From Acidobacteriota bacterium (GTDB taxonomy: Bacteria > Acidobacteriota > Terriglobia > Bryobacterales > Bryobacteraceae), in the NCBI GenBank assembly GCA_018268835.1, contig JAFDVU010000016.1:1-60086 (forward strand): DNA of 60,086 nucleotides. Direction: 5' to 3'. Shown in pieces: positions 20,720 through 29,601 of this stretch. Each line of letters opens with the position of its first letter. Position 1 is the stretch's first letter. Under the pieces are notes generated by a model. That model was given only the letters and a program-made list of their open reading frames with translations. It was not told where the DNA came from and searched no databases. Made by a program: the position numbers and the translations under genes.

Positions 20720-21933
20720 TTCTTCTCGGGAGCGGCCGGAGTGGCGGCAACGTCCGCCTTATTCTCCTTGGCCGTGGGCCCGGTTTGCGTGCTCTTGGCG
20801 TAGCCGTGGGGAATGATCCACAGGATGTGCTTGCGCCGACGCGCGGCCACCTCTTCCTTGGTCACCGTCTGCGGCTTGAGTTGCGCCACATCCTTCCAGC
20901 GCGTGTCCTTGCCGGCCACCGCCCCCGAATCCACGTAGCCGTCTTTGATCTCCAGGAAAGCATCTTCGCGGAGATGGCTCAGGTAGATGCGCGCCTTGGG
21001 CTCGACCTTGGGCTGGACCAGGCGGTCCTGAATGTCGTTCTTGACCTCTTCGTAGCTCGCCTGGCCGGCTTCGTAACGGTCCTCGATCTTCAGAATCAGG
21101 AGCGAGTTGCGGATCCGGATGGGATCCGTGATGAACCCCTTCTTCTCCTTGAACACGATGTCCTCGATGGACTTGTCCATCGTGCCTCGGGTCATGGATC
21201 CGATGTAGCCGCCGTTGCGCGCCGTTTCCACGTCGTCGGAGAAATCGCGCGCCAGGTCGCCGAACTTCTCTCCGCGCCGCGCCCGCGCCGTGACGTCCTT
21301 GGCCTTCTTCTCCGCCGCCGCCACCTGGTCCGGCGTCTTCCCGTCCAGCGAAATCACGATCTGGCTGAGGAAAACCTGCGCCTCCTTGCGGATGAAGTCG
21401 CTCTTGTGCTCGTCATAGTACTTCTGCATTTCGGCTTCGGAGATGGGGATGTTGCGCATCACCTCCTGGCCGATGACGCGCTGCGTCAGCATCTGGTTCT
21501 TCATCTGCAGTTTGAAATCCTCAAACGGCATGCCGGTCTGTTGGGCGATAAAGGACTGGAATTTGTCCGGGTCGGATAATTCGGGGTGCTGCGCCTTCTG
21601 CTGAAGCTGGATTTCGGCCAGGCGCTTGGTGACGTCGTTGTCCACGTTGATGTTGAGGTTCTTCGCCTGTTGCACCAGCAGCAACTGGTCGATCTGGTCG
21701 CGCAGCGCATTGGCTGCGTACTCGTTCACCGTCTGCTGCAGACGCTGTCCGCTCAACCCCTGCCTGCGGGCTTCGGCGTCGATCTCCGCGCGCCGCTTCT
21801 CAAGTTCGCTGCGCGTGATGATGTCGCCGTTCACCTTGGCGGCGATCTCTTCGACGATCCTCACATTCGGCGGGTTGTCCGCCGCGCCTAAAACGAGTGC
21901 CGAAAGACTGAGTACTACAAGACTACGAAGCAT
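20716..21933 (-). CDS. Exported parvulin-type peptidyl-prolyl isomerase (SurA-like)
   Basis: A 405-residue chaperone/PPIase for outer-membrane proteins. A signal peptide (MLRSLVVLSLSALVLGA) precedes the SurA N-domain (EEIAAKVNGDIITRSELEKR and the helical region to about 190) and one parvulin domain (about 195-300; AQVFLSQIVIS, KFGDLARDFSDD, GGYIGSMTRG, ITDPIRI). The C-terminal 100 residues are charged and lower in complexity. It lies between mfd (28 nt upstream) and the YhaM-like gene (4-nt overlap). Confidence 0.88.
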   Translation of the reverse strand: MLRSLVVLSLSALVLGAADNPPNVRIVEEIAAKVNGDIITRSELEKRRAEIDAEARRQGLSGQRLQQTVNEYAANALRDQIDQLLLVQQAKNLNINVDNDVTKRLAEIQLQQKAQHPELSDPDKFQSFIAQQTGMPFEDFKLQMKNQMLTQRVIGQEVMRNIPISEAEMQKYYDEHKSDFIRKEAQVFLSQIVISLDGKTPDQVAAAEKKAKDVTARARRGEKFGDLARDFSDDVETARNGGYIGSMTRGTMDKSIEDIVFKEKKGFITDPIRIRNSLLILKIEDRYEAGQASYEEVKNDIQDRLVQPKVEPKARIYLSHLREDAFLEIKDGYVDSGAVAGKDTRWKDVAQLKPQTVTKEEVAARRRKHILWIIPHGYAKSTQTGPTAKENKADVAATPAAPEKK

Positions 21934-21961
21934 ATGCCTGAACCTCTATTCTAGCAGGCCG

Positions 21962-24900
21962 CTATCCCCTCAACTGCTCCAGCTTTTCGCCCAGGAACCG
22001 CAGGATATCGCCGGCCGCCAAATTGCCATCCAGTGGCAATAGCAATACGCCTGCCGGAGTGAACTGCGCGCCGCGGCTCTTTTTCACCAGGCTCATGAGC
22101 CGCCCCGGATCCACGCGCGTCCCCTGGTGGAACTTGATATTCAAGAGGTTATGCCGCCGGTCGACGGCCTCCACCCCGATTTGCTCGGCCAGCGTCTTCA
22201 GTGCGGAGTACAACAGCAGGTTGCGCACCGCCTCCGGAACTGGGCCATATCGATCCTCCAGTTCCTTTTCGGCACGGTCCCGGGCTGCCGCGTCGCCGGC
22301 GTTGGCAATCTGCCGGTACGCCCGCAGTCGCTGGTTTTCGTCGCCGATATAGTCGGTTGGGATCCGAATGTCCAGGTTGAGGTTGAGTGCCGAGTGAACC
22401 TCCGGCACCACCTCCTCGCCCTTGAGTTCCCGGACGGTCTCCTCCAATAGTCGTATATAGGTGTCGAAGCCTACCGAATTGATGTGCCCGTGTTGCTCCC
22501 CGCCCAGCAGGTTGCCCGCGCCGCGCAGTTCCAGATCCAGCGCCGCGATCTTGAATCCCGCGCCCAGATCGCTGAACTCCTTCAGCGCAGCCAGGCGCTT
22601 GCGGGCGACTTCGGTCAACTCCGTATCCGGCGGAACCAGCAGGTACGCGTAGGCCCTCCGGTTGGAACGTCCCACCCGCCCGCGCAACTGATAGAGTTCG
22701 CTCAGCCCGTAGCGCTCCGCGTTTTCAATCAACATCGTATTGGCCAGAGGGATATCCAGCCCATTTTCTATAATTGTCGTGCAAATCAGGATGTCGAACT
22801 CGTGGCGCATGAACTGGAGCATCACCTTTTCCAGTTCCGCCTCCGCCATCTGACCGTGCCCGACCCCGATCCGCGCCCCCGGCACCATTTCCTGGATCAT
22901 GGCGGCGCGCGCCCATATGGAGTCCACTCGGTTGTGCAGGAAATACACCTGCCCGCCTCGACCCAACTCGAGTTCCACCGCCTGCCGGATCAAGTCGGGC
23001 TGGAAGGGAGCCACCACGGTGTGGATGGCGAGCCGGTCCTTGGGCGGTGTCTCGATCACCGACATATCCCGCAGACCCAACAACGACATATGTAGTGTTC
23101 TGGGGATCGGAGTGGCGCTCATGGCGATTACGTCCACCCCCTTCTTGAGTTGCTTCAAACGTTCCTTGTGCCGGACGCCGAAGCGCTGCTCCTCGTCCAC
23201 CGCGACCAATCCCAGATCCTTAAAGTGGACATCGCTCGAAAGCAGCCGGTGGGTGCCGATCGCGACATCGATCTTGCCTTCGGCGAGATCTTCCACCAAC
23301 GCCTTTAACTCCTTGCTGGTACGGAACCTGCTGAACATCTCCACGCGCACCGGGAAGGGTTGAAACCGCCGCTTGAAGGTCTCGAAGTGCTGAAATGCTA
23401 ATACTGTAGTAGGAGCCAGCAGCGCCACTTGTTTCCCGTCGCCCAGCGCTTTGAAGGCGGCGCGCATCACCACCTCGGTCTTGCCGAAGCCCACGTCGCC
23501 GCACAGCAGGCGGTCCATCGGCTGCGGCATCTCCATGTCGCGCTTGATCTCGGAAATGGCGGTGAGCTGATCACGGGTGGGGGCGAACTCGAAGGCGTCC
23601 TCGAACTCGCGCTGCCAATTACTATCCGGAGAGTAGGGGAAGCCGTCCGCCGTCTTGCGCTCGGCGTAGAGCTTCAACAACTCGTCCGCCATATCGCGCA
23701 TGCGCCCCTTGACGCGGGCTTTGGTGCGGGTCCAGGTGGCGCCGCCCATGCGATCCAGCGCCGGCTTGGCTTCCCCTGCTCCGCGGAAGCGCTGCACCAG
23801 GTCCATCCGCGTCAGCGGGACGTACAGCTTGGAGGCGCCGGCGTACTCCAGCACCATGTAATCGCCCTTGGATTCGCCGTGGTCGATCTCGCGCAGCCCA
23901 AGGTACTGCGCCACCCCGTGCTCGGCGTGCACCACGTAATCGCCGGGCTTGAGGTCGATCAGGTCGGCGGAGAACGTTTCCTTTACCGACTTGGAACCGG
24001 GCCCCCGGGTGACCAGCTCCGAGCTTTCGAACAGATCCTCGGATCCGAATACGACAAGCATCGAATCCTGGAACGCCGTGCCGTGCCGGATCTGCCCCTT
24101 CACCAGGAACACGTTTGCCGCGTCCCCCGCCAGATAGGCCCGTCCCGCCAGATATGCCGGCGTGGACTCGTGCTGCTCCAGCCCCAGTTGGTAGGGCAGC
24201 GTGTACTCGTTGAAGATGTCCGCCAGGCGCTCTACTTCACCGGTAGAAGAAGCGAAGAACGCCACCTTTCGCCCCTCCTCCACCAGGTTTCGGGCCTCCG
24301 CCACCGCGACCTGCATGTTGCCCCGGAAGCTCAGCGCCGGGCGGGTCGCGATGTGCAGCCCGCCGCCGTCCGGCGACCAGCCGATCTCCAGCTCTTCCAG
24401 CGCCAGCCGCGGCACCGCCGCGGCCTGTTGCTCGATCTCTTCCCAGCGGAAGAATACCCGCTCCGGTTGGTACGCCGGGGAGGCCTCGATCTGCTCCAGC
24501 CGGGTCCACAGGCGCCTGGCCGCGGCCCGGGCCTGCTCGGGTTCGTCCCAGACCACCAGGGGACGCTCCACCAGGTCCAGCACGCTGCACTCACGCGGGC
24601 GTGCCATGGGCGCGATCAGTTCCCACCCGGGGAAGGGCTCGCCCGCCGGAGGCAAGTCGCGTCCGGGGATGTCCGCCGCGCGCATCAGTTCGTGCAGTTC
24701 GGCCAGCAGGGTGTGGGAACGCTGGTATTCGGTGAGCGGCAGCAGCGTCGCCTCCTCCACCTTAAGGACCGAGCGCTGCGATTCCACGTCGAAGCGGCGG
24801 ATGGACTCCACCTGATCGCCGAACAGGTCGATGCGCACCGGCTTCGCCGCCTCCGGCGAAAACACGTCCAGGATGCCGCCCCGCACCGAATACTCCCCGA

Positions 24901-25441
24901 CCATCTCCACCGGCTCGCGCCGCTCGTAGCCGACGCTCTCCAGGTGCGCCACCACCTCGTCCAGCAGCATCTCCTCGCCCACCCGCAGCCGCAGCGCAAT
25001 CTGCCGGTAAAAGGACGCCGGCTCCACCCGCAGCAGCAGCGACGCCACCGGGAGAATCGTCACCGGCGCGCGCCCGCTGGCCAGGCTCCACAGCCCGATG
25101 GCGCGCTGTTCGCAGATTTCCGCGTGGGGCGAGAGGTTCTGCAGCGGCAGCACGTCCAGCGCCGGCAGGAGCTGCGGCGCATCGCGCTCGGCGCCCACCA
25201 GCATCGCGTAGAACGTGGTCACCGCCTCGGAGAGCGCTTCAGCCTGCTTATTGCCGTCCGCCACCACCACCAGCGGCCGCCCCGCCACCTGTGCCAGCAG
25301 CACGGTGTACAGCGCCTTGGCGGTGGTGGTGAGCCCGGAGAGGGACGCCGCGCCGCCCGCGTTCACGCGGCGCACGGCCTCCTGAAAGGCGGGATGCCGC
25401 CCCAGGTCAAGAAACAGATCTCTGACGAGAGGGTGGATCAA
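21962..25441 (-). CDS. mfd: Transcription-repair coupling factor Mfd
   Basis: A 1159-residue ATPase that removes RNA polymerase stalled at DNA lesions and recruits UvrA. Domains in order are the UvrB-homology module (about 1-350), the RNA polymerase-interacting CarD-like domain (about 470-550; LKPGDYVVHAEHGVAQYLG), the translocase with LLCGDVGFGKTEV (Walker A), VDEEQRFGV (DEEQ box) and GRVGRSNRRAYAY, and the TRCF domain (IPTDYIGDENQRLRAYRQI). The TTG at 25441 was chosen: it begins the family N-terminus (LIHPLVRDL) and overlaps the rfaE2 stop as TTGA, indicating coupling; no ATG fits. Confidence 0.96.
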   Translation of the reverse strand: MIHPLVRDLFLDLGRHPAFQEAVRRVNAGGAASLSGLTTTAKALYTVLLAQVAGRPLVVVADGNKQAEALSEAVTTFYAMLVGAERDAPQLLPALDVLPLQNLSPHAEICEQRAIGLWSLASGRAPVTILPVASLLLRVEPASFYRQIALRLRVGEEMLLDEVVAHLESVGYERREPVEMVGEYSVRGGILDVFSPEAAKPVRIDLFGDQVESIRRFDVESQRSVLKVEEATLLPLTEYQRSHTLLAELHELMRAADIPGRDLPPAGEPFPGWELIAPMARPRECSVLDLVERPLVVWDEPEQARAAARRLWTRLEQIEASPAYQPERVFFRWEEIEQQAAAVPRLALEELEIGWSPDGGGLHIATRPALSFRGNMQVAVAEARNLVEEGRKVAFFASSTGEVERLADIFNEYTLPYQLGLEQHESTPAYLAGRAYLAGDAANVFLVKGQIRHGTAFQDSMLVVFGSEDLFESSELVTRGPGSKSVKETFSADLIDLKPGDYVVHAEHGVAQYLGLREIDHGESKGDYMVLEYAGASKLYVPLTRMDLVQRFRGAGEAKPALDRMGGATWTRTKARVKGRMRDMADELLKLYAERKTADGFPYSPDSNWQREFEDAFEFAPTRDQLTAISEIKRDMEMPQPMDRLLCGDVGFGKTEVVMRAAFKALGDGKQVALLAPTTVLAFQHFETFKRRFQPFPVRVEMFSRFRTSKELKALVEDLAEGKIDVAIGTHRLLSSDVHFKDLGLVAVDEEQRFGVRHKERLKQLKKGVDVIAMSATPIPRTLHMSLLGLRDMSVIETPPKDRLAIHTVVAPFQPDLIRQAVELELGRGGQVYFLHNRVDSIWARAAMIQEMVPGARIGVGHGQMAEAELEKVMLQFMRHEFDILICTTIIENGLDIPLANTMLIENAERYGLSELYQLRGRVGRSNRRAYAYLLVPPDTELTEVARKRLAALKEFSDLGAGFKIAALDLELRGAGNLLGGEQHGHINSVGFDTYIRLLEETVRELKGEEVVPEVHSALNLNLDIRIPTDYIGDENQRLRAYRQIANAGDAAARDRAEKELEDRYGPVPEAVRNLLLYSALKTLAEQIGVEAVDRRHNLLNIKFHQGTRVDPGRLMSLVKKSRGAQFTPAGVLLLPLDGNLAAGDILRFLGEKLEQLRG

Positions 25442-25914
25442 GGCCTTTCGAGAATTCTTTCGACTAGATTCGTAGTGGAGTAGCCCGGTTCGAGCGCCAC
25501 CGTCAGCACCTCGCCGCCGGCGGCTTCCACTTCCTCCCGCCCGGCGATGAAGTGGGCCCAATCGGCGCCCTTGATGAGCACGTCGGGGAGCACCTCGGCG
25601 ATCAGTTCGCGCGGTGTCTCTTCGTCGAACAGGGTCACCGCGTCCACCGCTTCCAGCGCCAGCGCCATCTCGGCGCGCTCCCCCTCGGGGATGAGCGGGC
25701 GCGACGGCCCTTTCATGCGGCGAACGCTATTGTCGGTGTTGAGCGCCAGAATCAGCACGTCCCCCAGCGAACGCGCCTGTTCCAGCAGCCGGATGTGGCC
25801 GGGATGCAGCAGGTCATAGCAGCCGTTGGTGAACACCACCCGCTGGCCCTGATCCTTCCACCGGGCGCGCTGGGCCACCAGTTCCGGTCGCGAATAGAAG
25901 CGTCCCACCGCCAC
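25438..25914 (-). CDS. rfaE2: D-glycero-beta-D-manno-heptose 1-phosphate adenylyltransferase
   Basis: A 158-residue nucleotidyltransferase that makes ADP-heptose for lipopolysaccharide. The motifs are FTNGCYDLLHPGHIRLL (HxGH), GPSRPLIPEGERAEML-like (here EMAL), and the C-terminal YSTTNLVERIL. It corresponds to the C-terminal half of bifunctional HldE, so the kinase domain must be elsewhere. It is followed by mfd with a 4-nt overlap. Confidence 0.93.
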   Translation of the reverse strand: MAVGRFYSRPELVAQRARWKDQGQRVVFTNGCYDLLHPGHIRLLEQARSLGDVLILALNTDNSVRRMKGPSRPLIPEGERAEMALALEAVDAVTLFDEETPRELIAEVLPDVLIKGADWAHFIAGREEVEAAGGEVLTVALEPGYSTTNLVERILERP

Positions 25915-25939
25915 CAGTGTAGCGCGTGTGCCGGGGATC

Positions 25940-26521
25940 CTACGCTCCGGCGGACCGCCCCTTGCCCATCAGCCTGACCATGCGCTCGGCCTTGCGGCGC
26001 GTTGCCGGACGCGGATTCCCCGTCTGCCGCGCGGCGAACGCACGCAAGGGCGCGCGGTCCGGCACCAGGGGCGCCATGCGCTCCAGCGCGCGCAGCGCGT
26101 GACCGATGGCCACGTTGCGGCACTCCGGCGTCGCGTACTCGGCGTGCTCCACGCGCAGGATGCGCCGCGCGATCGTCGCCGCCAGATAGGGCTTGGCTTC
26201 GGCGATCACCGCGCCGCCGGCGATGGCGTGCGCGGCGCCGATCATCACTGCTCCCCGCACCGGCGCCAGGTACTCGTCCAGCATCACATCGATGCGTCCC
26301 TCGCGATCCACCCGCGCCAGGTTGGCCAGCATCCGCATCCCGTTCCATTGCAGGATGCGGTTGCGCTGGCGCACCAACCCCACTACTTCGTCAAAATGCG
26401 GATACACGCGCGCCGGTTCTTCCTCGCTCAGCCGGCAGAGCGCTTTAACGGCTCCGAAACGGTCGCGTGCGCGGCCGCCGGAAATCGCGGCGAACAGGCC
26501 GGAAACTTCGGCACTACTCAT
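25940..26521 (-). CDS. HEAT-like alpha-helical repeat protein, unknown function
   Basis: A 193-residue soluble protein made of helical pairs (DRFGAVKALCRLSEEEPARV, ILQWNGMRMLANLARV, AVMIGAAHAIAGGAVIAEA, NVAIGHALRALERM), the pattern of HEAT/armadillo repeats, with a basic C-terminus. The ATG at 26521 was chosen since the 13 upstream in-frame residues look non-coding. It may be a protein-protein scaffold. It lies 25 nt upstream of rfaE2 and 35 nt downstream of the receiver-like gene, and all may share the promoter at 26980. Confidence 0.65.
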   Translation of the reverse strand: MSSAEVSGLFAAISGGRARDRFGAVKALCRLSEEEPARVYPHFDEVVGLVRQRNRILQWNGMRMLANLARVDREGRIDVMLDEYLAPVRGAVMIGAAHAIAGGAVIAEAKPYLAATIARRILRVEHAEYATPECRNVAIGHALRALERMAPLVPDRAPLRAFAARQTGNPRPATRRKAERMVRLMGKGRSAGA

Positions 26522-26556
26522 GCTGTGTTCAGATCTACACCCCGCGGCAGGCGGTG

Positions 26557-26949
26557 TCAAACGGCAGCGGACAGCGGCCGGTACGCCGGCCGCGAACAGG
26601 CGTTGTACAAGATCCGGCGCACCTCGGGCTCGTAAAACGGCTGCGCCAGCAGATCGTACGCGCCCAGATTCAGCGCCTCGGCCCAGAAGCGAGCGTCCGC
26701 GTGCGGGTCGGTGACGATCACTTCCACTTCCTGCGGGTTCTCACGCACCAGGTGGAGGACATCCAGCCAGCGCCCATCGGGGAGAGCGGCTTCCGTCAGA
26801 ATCGCGTCATACTCCTCCTGACGGAGCTTAGCGCGCGCTTGCTGCAGGGATTCTACGTAAACCAGTTCCATTGGAAGCCCGTGCAGCATTCGCGAGAGGC
26901 GCCGGGCATCCGCGAGGCGCCCGGAAATAAATAGTAATCGTGACCTCAT
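26557..26949 (-). CDS. Degenerate response-regulator receiver (pseudo-receiver)
   Basis: A 130-residue CheY-like domain with no output domain. Secondary-structure order fits a receiver, but the key residues are changed: the N-terminal acidic pair is absent (LLFISGRL), the phosphoacceptor position is Glu in YDAILTEAALPDG, and the conserved Lys of the last strand is Gln (LLAQPF). The Thr of strand 4 (VIVTD) remains. It cannot be phosphorylated in the usual way. AGGAAG lies 7 nt before the ATG, and a promoter with a palindrome in its spacer is upstream. Confidence 0.75.
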   Translation of the reverse strand: MRSRLLFISGRLADARRLSRMLHGLPMELVYVESLQQARAKLRQEEYDAILTEAALPDGRWLDVLHLVRENPQEVEVIVTDPHADARFWAEALNLGAYDLLAQPFYEPEVRRILYNACSRPAYRPLSAAV

Positions 26950-26979
26950 TTGCGCGCTTCCTAAGATTGATCAATTTTA

Positions 26980-27008
26980 ATGATACGCCCCGAATCGGGG
27001 CAGGACAA
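26980..27008 (-). promoter_or_regulatory. Promoter with operator-like palindrome
   Basis: Minus-strand TTGTCC (27008-27003), a 17-nt spacer and TATCAT (26985-26980). The spacer is almost filled by the 15-nt palindrome GCCCCGAATCGGGGC (26987-27001), placed where a repressor or a MerR-type activator would act. It drives the pseudo-receiver gene. Confidence 0.6.
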
Positions 27009-27118
27009 TGCCTCTTCGGTAAACAACGGACGCTTCCGTCCGCATGGATGCCGCCCGGGATAGCGACCCCGCCGGCGCCCGTTCCGAGAGAAGATCGAAG
27101 TCCAGGGAACCCCTCACG

Positions 27119-27208
27119 ATGAACCGACGCTCGTTCGTACGCTCCGCGGGCCATCTGCGGAAGTTGCAGAAGGAACTTGACGATCCGCTGGAGTTGCCGC
27201 CGGGCTAG
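27119..27208 (+). CDS. Possible 29-residue ORF with Tat-like start
   Basis: MNRRSFVRSAG begins like a twin-arginine leader, but no hydrophobic segment follows and the frame ends after 29 residues (ELPPG). No good ribosome site is visible. It may be a decayed gene start or chance. It overlaps the convergent hpt stop by 4 nt. Confidence 0.15.
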   Translation: MNRRSFVRSAGHLRKLQKELDDPLELPPG

Positions 27209-27750
27209 CCCTTATCCGGTTTCATCACCGCCACGTAGCCCAGGTTGCGGTAGAGCTGGTTGTAATCCAGCCCGAACCCGACCACGAAGCGGTCCGGGAT
27301 CTCGAAGCACCGGTAGTCCACCGGCACCTGCACGATGCGCCGCGAATTGCGGTCCAGAAACGTGCACACCGCCAGCGAATTCGGCGCGCGCCCGGCCAGG
27401 TTCTGCAACAGGTAGCGGAGGGTGAACCCGGTATCCACGATATCCTCCACCAGGATCACGTCGTCGCCCTCGATGCTCTCGTCGAGATCCTTGGCGATCC
27501 GCACCACGCCCGGCGAACCGCTCTTGTTGGAGAAACTCGAAATCCCCAGGAAGTCGATCTTCAAGGGCACCTCGATGTGCCGCGCCAGCGCGGTCAGAAA
27601 GAAGACCGAGCCTTTGAGCACGCCCACCAGCTTGACCGTGCGCCCCGCGTAATTGCGCGAAATCTCCGCCGCCACCTCGCACAGCCGCGCCTCGATCTGC
27701 TCCTCGGTGAAGAGCACGCGCTCGATGCCCGGAATCGCCGGCGCGCTCAT
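27205..27750 (-). CDS. hpt: Hypoxanthine phosphoribosyltransferase
   Basis: A 181-residue purine-salvage enzyme converting hypoxanthine or guanine plus PRPP into IMP or GMP. It has KLVGVLKGSVFFLTALARHI, the PRPP-binding loop VILVEDIVDTGFTLRYL (residues about 98-114) and the purine-site segment DRFVVGFGLDY. Length is normal. Its ATG overlaps the stop of the kinase-like fusion gene (ATGA), so it appears to be the last gene of the long minus-strand run that starts at the cobalamin riboswitch. Confidence 0.95.
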   Translation of the reverse strand: MSAPAIPGIERVLFTEEQIEARLCEVAAEISRNYAGRTVKLVGVLKGSVFFLTALARHIEVPLKIDFLGISSFSNKSGSPGVVRIAKDLDESIEGDDVILVEDIVDTGFTLRYLLQNLAGRAPNSLAVCTFLDRNSRRIVQVPVDYRCFEIPDRFVVGFGLDYNQLYRNLGYVAVMKPDKG

Positions 27751-28700
27751 GCCTCAACCGGCCGCCCGGCCAGCCCGTACTTGAAGATGAGGTTCTCGAA
27801 ATCCTTCTGGTAGAACACCTGCACGTTCAGGTTCGGATACTGCTCCCGCAACAGGCGCACCTTGCGGTTCTTCCTGGTGACCAGGGACTGCTTCATGGTG
27901 GTGAGTTCCACGTACAGATCGTACTCCGGCAGGTAGAAGTCCGGGGTGAACGCCTCCAGCACCGCGCCGTCCTCGGCCTGCTGAATCGGGAACGTGCGCG
28001 GCTCGTACTCCCAGGCGATGCGGTAGAAGTCCAGCAGGTTGGCGAACATCTCCTCGCTGGCGTGCGCGAATTTCTTGCTGCGCAGGGTCACGCGACTCGG
28101 CGGCACGATGCCGTAGCGCGCCAGCTTCATGCGCATGTGAAACTGCAACTGCTGCTCGGCGGCGTGCGAAAGATACCCGCGCTCGCGCAGTCCGCCCGAT
28201 GCCACCGCGGTTTCCACCAGTTCCGCCATCTGCTCCGTGCTGAGCGATTCGGAGTTGAAAACCAGGTCGAAAAGCTCCGCCGTGGCCTGCGTCTTGCCGA
28301 AGCGCGCGCGCCGCTGTTCGCGGTCAGCCGTTTCCAGGTCGAGCAGCATCTTGCGCGCGGGCTCTCGCTCCAGGCGGTGGTCCAGCATCAGGTTGCCGAT
28401 GCGCACGTTCTCCGGCGCCACCACGTGCACCCGCAGCGTGCCCGGGAACTGCTTCGCCTGCACTTCGCCGCCCGCCGCGCAGTACACCAGGTGATGCTCC
28501 GTCGCCAGGCGCGCCAGGATGGACATCACCAGGCTGGGCCAGGCTCGATCGGGAATGACCGTGTCCGCACCGAATTCTTCGCTGGTCAGGGAGCGGATGC
28601 GGGATTGCGTGAGCAGTTCGAATCCGAGCCTTTGCGCGCTGATGCGCGCAACCTCCTCGAATCGGCATCCCGGGTGCCCCGAAACCGCGATCAGCGCCAT
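27747..28700 (-). CDS. Cytidylate kinase-like protein fused to a nuclease-like domain
   Basis: A 317-residue protein. Residues 1-190 resemble the cytidylate kinase-like family (IAVSGHPGCRFEEVARISAQ followed by RLGFELL, and VYCAAGG), but the P-loop lacks the usual Gly-Lys. The last 100 residues contain FTPDFYLPEYDLYVELTTMK, which fits the PD-(D/E)xK core of restriction-like nucleases, followed by VRLLREQYPNLNVQVFYQKDF. The ATG at 28700 gives the family N-terminus; the GAGG only 2 nt before it is closer than usual. It lies 10 nt after the BtuF-like gene and overlaps hpt by 4 nt. A role is not known; nucleic acid or nucleotide metabolism is likely. Confidence 0.6.
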   Translation of the reverse strand: MALIAVSGHPGCRFEEVARISAQRLGFELLTQSRIRSLTSEEFGADTVIPDRAWPSLVMSILARLATEHHLVYCAAGGEVQAKQFPGTLRVHVVAPENVRIGNLMLDHRLEREPARKMLLDLETADREQRRARFGKTQATAELFDLVFNSESLSTEQMAELVETAVASGGLRERGYLSHAAEQQLQFHMRMKLARYGIVPPSRVTLRSKKFAHASEEMFANLLDFYRIAWEYEPRTFPIQQAEDGAVLEAFTPDFYLPEYDLYVELTTMKQSLVTRKNRKVRLLREQYPNLNVQVFYQKDFENLIFKYGLAGRPVEA

Positions 28701-28710
28701 TTCCTCAAGC

Positions 28711-29601
28711 TCATGATAACGCGCGCCACGCGCTACCGCGCATCGCAGGCGCAAATCGCTCCGGGTACAGCATCTCGCACAGGATGCGGTACGTCTCCAC
28801 CACCCGCGGACCGGGGCGGTTGAAATGGCGGTTGCCGTCGGCGATGTACTTGCGCCCGCGCAACGCCCGCCACTCCGGCCGCGACGTGAGCAGGTGTAGT
28901 TCACGCTCCGTGCGTTCGAGATCGAACCCGCACGGCGCCACCACGATCACGTCCGGGTCCGCCGCCACGAGTTGCTCCCACGTCATCCACGGCGAGTGCC
29001 GGCCCGCCTCGCCGAACAGGTTCACTCCGCCCGCGAGTCCGATCAGTTCGGGCATCCAGTTCCCCGCCGCCATGAGAGGATCCATCCACTCGATACAGGC
29101 TACGGTCGTGCCAGGCTCCCACCAGACCCTTGGCATCCTTGCCGTCAACTCGGCAACCAGCCCCTCGCCCTCGTCGCTTTTTCCCAGTGCCTCCGCCACC
29201 CGCCGGATGTCCGACCATATCCCCTCCAGCGAATCCGGCTGGAGTGAGACCACGCGCGGCCGCCCCCGCATCCCGCGCGCGAACGCCGCCTCCACGTCGC
29301 GCAGACTCACGGCGCAGACTTCGCACTGGATCTGCGTAAGGATGTGGGTCGGTTCCAGCCGTTCGATCACGTCCTCGAACACGTCGTAGATCGAAATCGC
29401 CTGGCGCGCGGATTCCTTCACTAGGCGGTCGATCTCGCCGCTGGATGCATCCGCCGGGATGCGCGGCCGCGTGCACACCGGCAGCGCCCGCACCGCCTCC
29501 GGATAATCGCACTCGTGCGAGCGGCCCACCAGGTGCGCCGTCATTCCCAGCGCGTCCACGATCTCGGTGGCGCTGGCGATCAGCGAGACGATGCGGGGCA
29601 C
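28711..29601 (-). CDS. BtuF-like cobalamin-binding protein without a signal peptide
   Basis: A 296-residue periplasmic-binding-protein-type fold (cluster A helical backbone): VSLIASATEIVDALG, GRSHECDYP, EPTHILTQIQCEVC, SLEGIWSDIRRVAEALG, AADPDVIVVAPCGFD and RPGPRVVETYRILCEML. Similar proteins are annotated as cobalamin-binding and found in B12 loci. There is no signal peptide, so as read it would be cytoplasmic. The GTG start at 29601 overlaps the PP-loop gene by 22 nt. The riboswitch upstream supports a B12 role. Confidence 0.8.
   Translation of the reverse strand: MPRIVSLIASATEIVDALGMTAHLVGRSHECDYPEAVRALPVCTRPRIPADASSGEIDRLVKESARQAISIYDVFEDVIERLEPTHILTQIQCEVCAVSLRDVEAAFARGMRGRPRVVSLQPDSLEGIWSDIRRVAEALGKSDEGEGLVAELTARMPRVWWEPGTTVACIEWMDPLMAAGNWMPELIGLAGGVNLFGEAGRHSPWMTWEQLVAADPDVIVVAPCGFDLERTERELHLLTSRPEWRALRGRKYIADGNRHFNRPGPRVVETYRILCEMLYPERFAPAMRGSAWRALS

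Noticed and set aside
23429..25483. Long plus-strand open frame opposite mfd
   Set aside because: It is the low-stop antisense frame of a GC-rich gene; the product is His/Arg/Gln-rich without any recognisable domain, and mfd is unmistakable on the other strand.
26987..27001. Rho-independent terminator
   Set aside because: The palindrome has a 1-nt centre and no T-run, and it sits between -35 and -10 boxes, so an operator is more likely.
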